A DNA stretch of 7,310 nt from Acidimicrobiia bacterium (GTDB taxonomy: Bacteria; Actinomycetota; Acidimicrobiia; Acidimicrobiales; AC-14). The stretch covers positions 1 to 7,310 of the forward strand of contig JAFAUA010000240.1 of the NCBI GenBank assembly GCA_019243595.1, read 5' to 3'. The position numbers and the translations under genes were made by a program. Each line of letters begins with the position of its first letter. Within the stretch, counting starts at the first letter, position 1. This document shows positions 4,224 to 7,310 of the stretch, in pieces. Under the pieces are notes generated by a model. It was not told the origin of the DNA. It searched no databases and was given only the letters and a program-made list of their open reading frames with translations.

Positions 4224-7001
4224 GGCACGGTCACGACCACATTCAAGACGAGCGGTGAGAGCACCTTTGCGGTACCGGCCACAGTGACGAGCATCACGGT
4301 CGATGCAATCGGGGCGCCCGGAGCCGATTTCACCTCCTTCATCCTCGGTGGTCCCGAGGTGGTGGACGCGTCCGGCGGCCAGGGCGGAGAGGTGAAAGCC
4401 ACACTTCCGGTCACGCCGAACTCGACCTTGTACGTCGAGGTGAATACCGGTGGCGGCGCGGGCCATAGCGCGCGCAACAATGGCCACGGCGGCGGCTCCT
4501 CCGACATACGGACGTGCTCCACCACGGAGCCATCGTGCCCTCATCTCGGCGCGGTGGACTTCAATGTCACGCCCCACCAGTACATCGATCCCCGTCTGGT
4601 CGTGGCCGCCGGCGGCGGCGGTGGCGGGCTCAACGGCGGCGGCGCGGGCGCTGGTGGCGGCGGAACCGGCGGGACCGGACCCGGCAACGGGGGCAACGGT
4701 GGGAACGGCGGTGGCCTCAATGCAGCCGGAAGTAATGGCACGGCGTCCGGAGGGGCAGGCGGCTCGGCCGACACCAGCGGTCACCCAGCGGGGACATCCT
4801 GCGGAGGCGGTGGTGGCGGCGGCGGCGGCGACACCAATACGGATGCCGGCGGAGGCCCCGGCGCATCGTGTGCAGGTGCTGGCGGCGCTGGCATCGGCGA
4901 CATCGACGGTGGCGGTTCGAGCTTCGGCCTGGGCGGCTCGGGTGGAGGCAGCTTTGGCGGTGGCGGCGGCAGCGGCTGGGCCGGCGGAGGTGGCGGCGCT
5001 TCCACCAACAACAGCGGCGAGCTTGGTGGCGGGGGCGGCGGTGCGGGCTCCAGCTACGCGGTGAACACGGCGACGGGCGTCACCATGGCGGGCGTCGCGA
5101 AGACCGTGGCGCCGTCGGTGACGATCAGCTACCAGGCGGACAACGACCTGGCTATCGGGACAAGATCCGACATTACTGTCGGCTCCACGAGCCACGACGG
5201 CGCGGTGGTCACCTTCACATCACCGACGCCGACCGACGAGGGGAGCGAGACCCTGTCGGTGAGCTGCGACCACAAATCGGGTGACCTGTTCCCCATCGGC
5301 ACCACCACAGTCACGTGTACAGCCACCGATAGCGACGACATCAACACGTCGCCCTCGAGCAGCTTCAACATCACCGTGAACGACGACGATCTGACCATCT
5401 CGGCGCCACCGTCGGACATCACCGTCGACTCGACTGGCCACGACGGGGCACCTGTCACATTCACGGCGCCGACCGCCGCTGACGAGGGGACGGAGACGCC
5501 CTCGGTCAACTGCGACCACAACTCTGGGGACACGTTCCCCATCGGGAAGACCAAGGTCACGTGCACGGCTAGCGACGGTGACGATTCGAACTCGCCGTCC
5601 AACTCGTTCAACGTGACAGTGAACGACAAGGACCTCACGCTGCCGACGCCGACAGACATGACCGTCGACTCGACGAGCCACAACGGCGCCACTGTCAACT
5701 ACACGACGCCGACGGCCGGCGACGAGGGAACCGAAACGCCTTCGGTGAGCTGCCTTCCCGCCTCGGGATCGACCTTCGCCATCGGGACCACCACGGTCAA
5801 CTGCACGGCCACCGACAGCGGCGACTCGAACTCGCCGGTGTCCAGCTCCTTTCATGTCACCGTCAGGGACAACGACCTGACCATCTCCTCGCCGCCAGAC
5901 CTCACCGTGCCCGCGGCCGGGCCGACGGGCACGGCGGTGCCGTTCACCAAGCCCACGGCGGGTGACGAGGGGACGGAGACCTTGTCGGTCAACTGCGACC
6001 ACAACCCGGGGGCCACGTTCCCCATCGGGACGACCAAGGTCACATGCACGGCCACTGACGGCGACGACACGAACTCGCCGTCCAGCTCCTTCAACGTGAC
6101 GGTGGTCGCGCCGCCGTCAATCGCCAAGGCATTTGGGGCCTCTCAAGTCTCCCCGGGCGGAACGACGACGTTGACGTTCACCCTCACCAACCCGCCGGCC
6201 AACACTGTGGCTGAGAACGGGGTGGCTTTCACCGACCCGCTCCCCGCCGGCCTGGTCGTCGCGTCTGGTGCCCCGACGAGCTCCTGCGGGGGGACGGTGA
6301 CTGCCACGCCGGGCTCCTCGACCGTCAGTCTCTCGGGCGGTTCGATCGCAAAGGCATCGTCGTGCACGATCCAGGTCGCCGTCACCGCGACGAACGGCGG
6401 GGTGAAGAACAACGTCACCGGACACGTGACCTCCACCAACGGCGGCACGGGCAACTCAGCCACCGCCACGTTGGCCTCGTGCACCCGGACCGTGTCGAGT
6501 CCGACAGCGACCTTCACGGCGACGGGCGTCACCTGCGTGTCGAACACCACCGTGAATGGCACCATCACCGTGCCGGCTGGCGCGACCCTCGTCGTGACCA
6601 ACTCGACGGTGAACGGCACCGTGGCTTCGAACGGGGCCAGCTCGTTGACCATATGCGGGAGCCACATAACCGAATCGTTGTCGGTTCAGCACTCCACCGG
6701 CCCCGTTCTGGTCGGTGACGGTGGCAACGACGAGTCTTGTGCCGGCAACACGATCGACGGCTCGGTCGTTCTGACAGCCAACACCGCCAACACCGAGCTC
6801 GGCGGTAACCACGTCTCGGGCACAGTCACGTTCCAGAACAACGCCGGCGGAGCGTCCGGCACCGAGCTCAGCCCCGAGATCGAGGCCAACACGATCACCA
6901 GCGCCCTTTCGTGCAGCGGAAACTCGCCGTCGCCGACCAACGATGGCTACCACAACACCGTGCCCACCCGGAGCGGCCAGTGCGCGACGCCTCCGATCTG
7001 A
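4107..7001 (+). CDS. Exported multidomain surface protein: Gly-rich domain, 4 HYR repeats, DUF11-like, beta-solenoid-like C-terminus
   Basis: A 964-residue exported protein of unknown specific function, probably an adhesin or extracellular structural protein. The ATG at 4107 follows GGGGAG by 8 nt; a TTG just before it (4104) is a less likely start. A Sec signal peptide (1-39) has arginines, a hydrophobic core LVVAATTFAAIG and an ARA|G cleavage site. Residues 41-343 form a bacterial ALK/LTK-type glycine-rich domain: the opening strand FAVPATVTSITVDAIGA (54-70), VTPNSTLYVEV (102-112), LVVAAGGGGGG (164-174), long glycine tracts and a closing SYAVN...VTISY. Residues 347-666 are four HYR-type Ig-like repeats. 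Residues 669-790 resemble a DUF11/conserved surface repeat (PGGTTTLTFTLTN, FTDPLPAGL). Residues 792-959 are a repetitive solenoid-like domain ending RSGQC. All 20 cysteines lie after the signal peptide and fall into natural pairs within domains, fitting disulfides outside the cell. There is no LPXTG motif, no C-terminal membrane anchor and no catalytic motif. Confidence 0.93.
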   Translation: MGTHHSRWHIGQRVTRLVVAATTFAAIGVQVVNVPPARAGTVTTTFKTSGESTFAVPATVTSITVDAIGAPGADFTSFILGGPEVVDASGGQGGEVKATLPVTPNSTLYVEVNTGGGAGHSARNNGHGGGSSDIRTCSTTEPSCPHLGAVDFNVTPHQYIDPRLVVAAGGGGGGLNGGGAGAGGGGTGGTGPGNGGNGGNGGGLNAAGSNGTASGGAGGSADTSGHPAGTSCGGGGGGGGGDTNTDAGGGPGASCAGAGGAGIGDIDGGGSSFGLGGSGGGSFGGGGGSGWAGGGGGASTNNSGELGGGGGGAGSSYAVNTATGVTMAGVAKTVAPSVTISYQADNDLAIGTRSDITVGSTSHDGAVVTFTSPTPTDEGSETLSVSCDHKSGDLFPIGTTTVTCTATDSDDINTSPSSSFNITVNDDDLTISAPPSDITVDSTGHDGAPVTFTAPTAADEGTETPSVNCDHNSGDTFPIGKTKVTCTASDGDDSNSPSNSFNVTVNDKDLTLPTPTDMTVDSTSHNGATVNYTTPTAGDEGTETPSVSCLPASGSTFAIGTTTVNCTATDSGDSNSPVSSSFHVTVRDNDLTISSPPDLTVPAAGPTGTAVPFTKPTAGDEGTETLSVNCDHNPGATFPIGTTKVTCTATDGDDTNSPSSSFNVTVVAPPSIAKAFGASQVSPGGTTTLTFTLTNPPANTVAENGVAFTDPLPAGLVVASGAPTSSCGGTVTATPGSSTVSLSGGSIAKASSCTIQVAVTATNGGVKNNVTGHVTSTNGGTGNSATATLASCTRTVSSPTATFTATGVTCVSNTTVNGTITVPAGATLVVTNSTVNGTVASNGASSLTICGSHITESLSVQHSTGPVLVGDGGNDESCAGNTIDGSVVLTANTANTELGGNHVSGTVTFQNNAGGASGTELSPEIEANTITSALSCSGNSPSPTNDGYHNTVPTRSGQCATPPI
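4611..5048 (+). repeat. Glycine-codon low-complexity tract (GGN repeats)
   Basis: This part of the exported-protein gene encodes residues 169-314, dominated by runs of 2-9 glycines broken by N, S, A, T and D. The longest run is nine glycines (233-241, nt 4803-4829), including five consecutive GGC codons. The family is the ALK/LTK-like glycine-rich domain, in which glycine runs pack as polyglycine-II helices in solved homologues. Two cysteine pairs (C137/C144 and C232/C255) are in or beside it. Slippage here would change length in whole codons rather than break the frame. Confidence 0.85.
5145..6104 (+). repeat. Four tandem HYR (hyalin-type Ig-like) repeats, 243-bp period
   Basis: Units start at 5145, 5388, 5631 and 5874, each 243 bp (81 codons) after the previous one; the fourth is one codon shorter. 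Each unit begins with an acidic D-L-[TA]-[IL] linker and has the HYR pattern: a central D-E-G-[ST]-E-T, then Cys, F-[PA]-I-G-[TK]-T, a second Cys exactly 17 residues later, T-A-[TS]-D, and a closing S-F-[NH]-[IV]-T-V. Cysteine pairs are 387/404, 469/486, 549/566 and 630/647. HYR domains are extracellular Ig-like folds usually linked to adhesion. Units 2 and 4 are nearly identical over long stretches of DNA, which indicates fairly recent duplication or gene conversion. Confidence 0.9.
6480..6983 (+). repeat. Degenerate solenoid-like repeats at the C-terminus of the exported protein
   Basis: Residues 792-959 repeat a motif of the form [TH]-[VI]-x-G/x-[TS]-[VIL]: TVNGTI (815), TVNGTV (834), HITESL (853), TIDGSV (882), HVSGTV (902), TITSAL (929) and a terminal NTVPTRSGQC. 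Spacings are about 19-29 residues. Alternating small polar and branched residues with Asn ladders suggest a parallel beta-helix. The ending (CSGNSPSPTN...NTV...RSGQC) resembles a C-terminal module I have seen in other actinobacterial secreted proteins; I know of no assigned function. The fold is inferred. Confidence 0.6.
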
Positions 7002-7054
7002 CCTGACGCCAGCCTCACACTCGTGACGTCCACCGGCTCGCCGCAAGAGTGCAC

Positions 7055-7075
7055 ATGGAGGCAGCGATCCTCCAT
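7055..7075 (+). terminator. Candidate terminator hairpin after the exported-protein gene
   Basis: A perfect 7-bp stem, ATGGAGG (7055-7061) with CCTCCAT (7069-7075), closes a 7-nt loop, 53 nt after the stop codon. No T-run follows. It is the best simple hairpin seen between 7002 and 7213, but the distance and the lack of a U-tract make the terminator role uncertain. Confidence 0.35.
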
Positions 7076-7114
7076 CAGTGGCACGTCGAGCATTTGAGGG
7101 TGCTCCGGCCCTAG

Positions 7115-7201
7115 GTCAACCCGGGCACGCTGACGGTCACGGCATCCGACGCAGGCACGCCGTACGCGGGCCCGGTCATCCAGGGCAACGTCAAGGGCTG
7201 A
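7115..7201 (+). pseudogene. Possible 3' remnant of a secreted-protein gene
   Basis: Codons 7115-7201 read VNPGTLTVTASDAGTPYAGP and then eight more residues to a TGA at 7199. 26 of the 28 sense codons end in G or C, and the wording resembles an extracellular Ig-like strand; TLTVTASD recalls the KVTCTASD of the second HYR repeat upstream. An in-frame TAG at 7112 precedes it, and the frame upstream of that (an ATG at 7055 giving 19 residues) does not look like the same protein. It may be the tail of a deleted or decayed gene. At this length chance coding-like sequence cannot be excluded. Confidence 0.3.
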
Positions 7202-7213
7202 CGAAGGCGGCGT

Positions 7214-7310
7214 CTACGGGCGGGTGAGCGAACTCGGGTCGGCCGGGTAGCCGCCGGACGCCACGATCGCTTTCGCCCAGGGCTCGAGGATGTCGAGCAG
7301 TTCGTCGGCG
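7214..7310 (-). CDS. Unidentified protein, C-terminal 31 codons only (5' end outside window)
   Basis: On the minus strand the frame entering from the right edge reads ADELLDILEPWAKAIVASGG, then YPADPSSLTRP and a TAG at 7216-7214. 28 of 31 codons end in G or C, matching real genes in this window, and the peptide looks like an amphipathic helix followed by a short tail. I do not recognise the family from so short a piece. It would converge with the exported-protein gene, leaving about 210 bp between the two stop codons. Confidence 0.6.
   Translation of the reverse strand, partial: ADELLDILEPWAKAIVASGGYPADPSSLTRP

Noticed and set aside
5025..5047. G-rich tract as a possible G-quadruplex
   Set aside because: The guanines follow directly from glycine codons and mostly come in pairs, so nothing suggests selection for a DNA structure.
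4101..5195. A 364-codon open frame on the minus strand across the glycine-rich region
   Set aside because: It is antisense to glycine codons, giving Ala/Arg/Thr-rich low complexity with no domain. The plus-strand frame has a ribosome-binding site, signal peptide and known domains.
5145..6104. Regular repeats as a possible CRISPR or satellite array
   Set aside because: The units are 243-bp coding repeats in one open frame with conserved cysteines; they are protein domains, not short identical repeats with unique spacers.
7027..7230. A long open stretch in a third frame across the 3' intergenic region
   Set aside because: Its translation is Arg/Pro/Gly/His-rich with no good start, typical of a non-coding frame in GC-rich DNA.

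Overview
The window is very GC-rich and strongly biased to G or C at third codon positions. Its order, a C-terminal part of an Lhr-type helicase followed by a Nei-type DNA glycosylase, is an arrangement I know from actinobacteria (in Mycobacterium tuberculosis lhr and nei are neighbours). MscL with an alanine at its gate position and a large Gly/Ser/Thr-rich exported protein also fit. My best guess is a high-GC member of Actinomycetota, perhaps an environmental lineage such as Acidimicrobiia or Thermoleophilia. The phylum is fairly well supported; the class is only an inference.

Layout, left to right. (1) Positions 2-2647 hold the C-terminal 881 codons of lhr; the gene enters from outside the window. 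(2) After 29 bp comes nei (2677-3441), a complete 254-residue Fpg/Nei glycosylase with all catalytic and zinc-binding residues. The two genes probably form a DNA-repair operon. (3) An 83-bp gap carries a perfect 11-bp inverted repeat, then a strong Shine-Dalgarno and mscL (3525-3932), a mechanosensitive channel with an extra four-cysteine C-terminal module. (4) A 174-bp gap holds a probable terminator hairpin for mscL and a leader with four GGCC boxes in overlapping hairpins. (5) Positions 4107-7001 encode a 964-residue exported protein: signal peptide, ALK/LTK-like glycine-rich domain, four HYR (hyalin-type Ig-like) repeats with an exact 81-residue period, a DUF11-like domain and a C-terminal beta-solenoid-like domain. 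(6) The last 309 bp contain a weak hairpin, a short coding-like fragment ending at 7201 (possible gene remnant), and the C-terminal 31 codons of an unidentified gene on the minus strand.

Functionally there are three unrelated blocks: DNA repair (lhr-nei), osmotic safety valve (mscL) and a cell-surface or secreted multidomain protein, probably adhesive or structural. I see no tRNA, rRNA, CRISPR array, insertion sequence or defence cassette. The least ordinary parts are the exported protein and the structured non-coding stretches before mscL and before the exported-protein gene.
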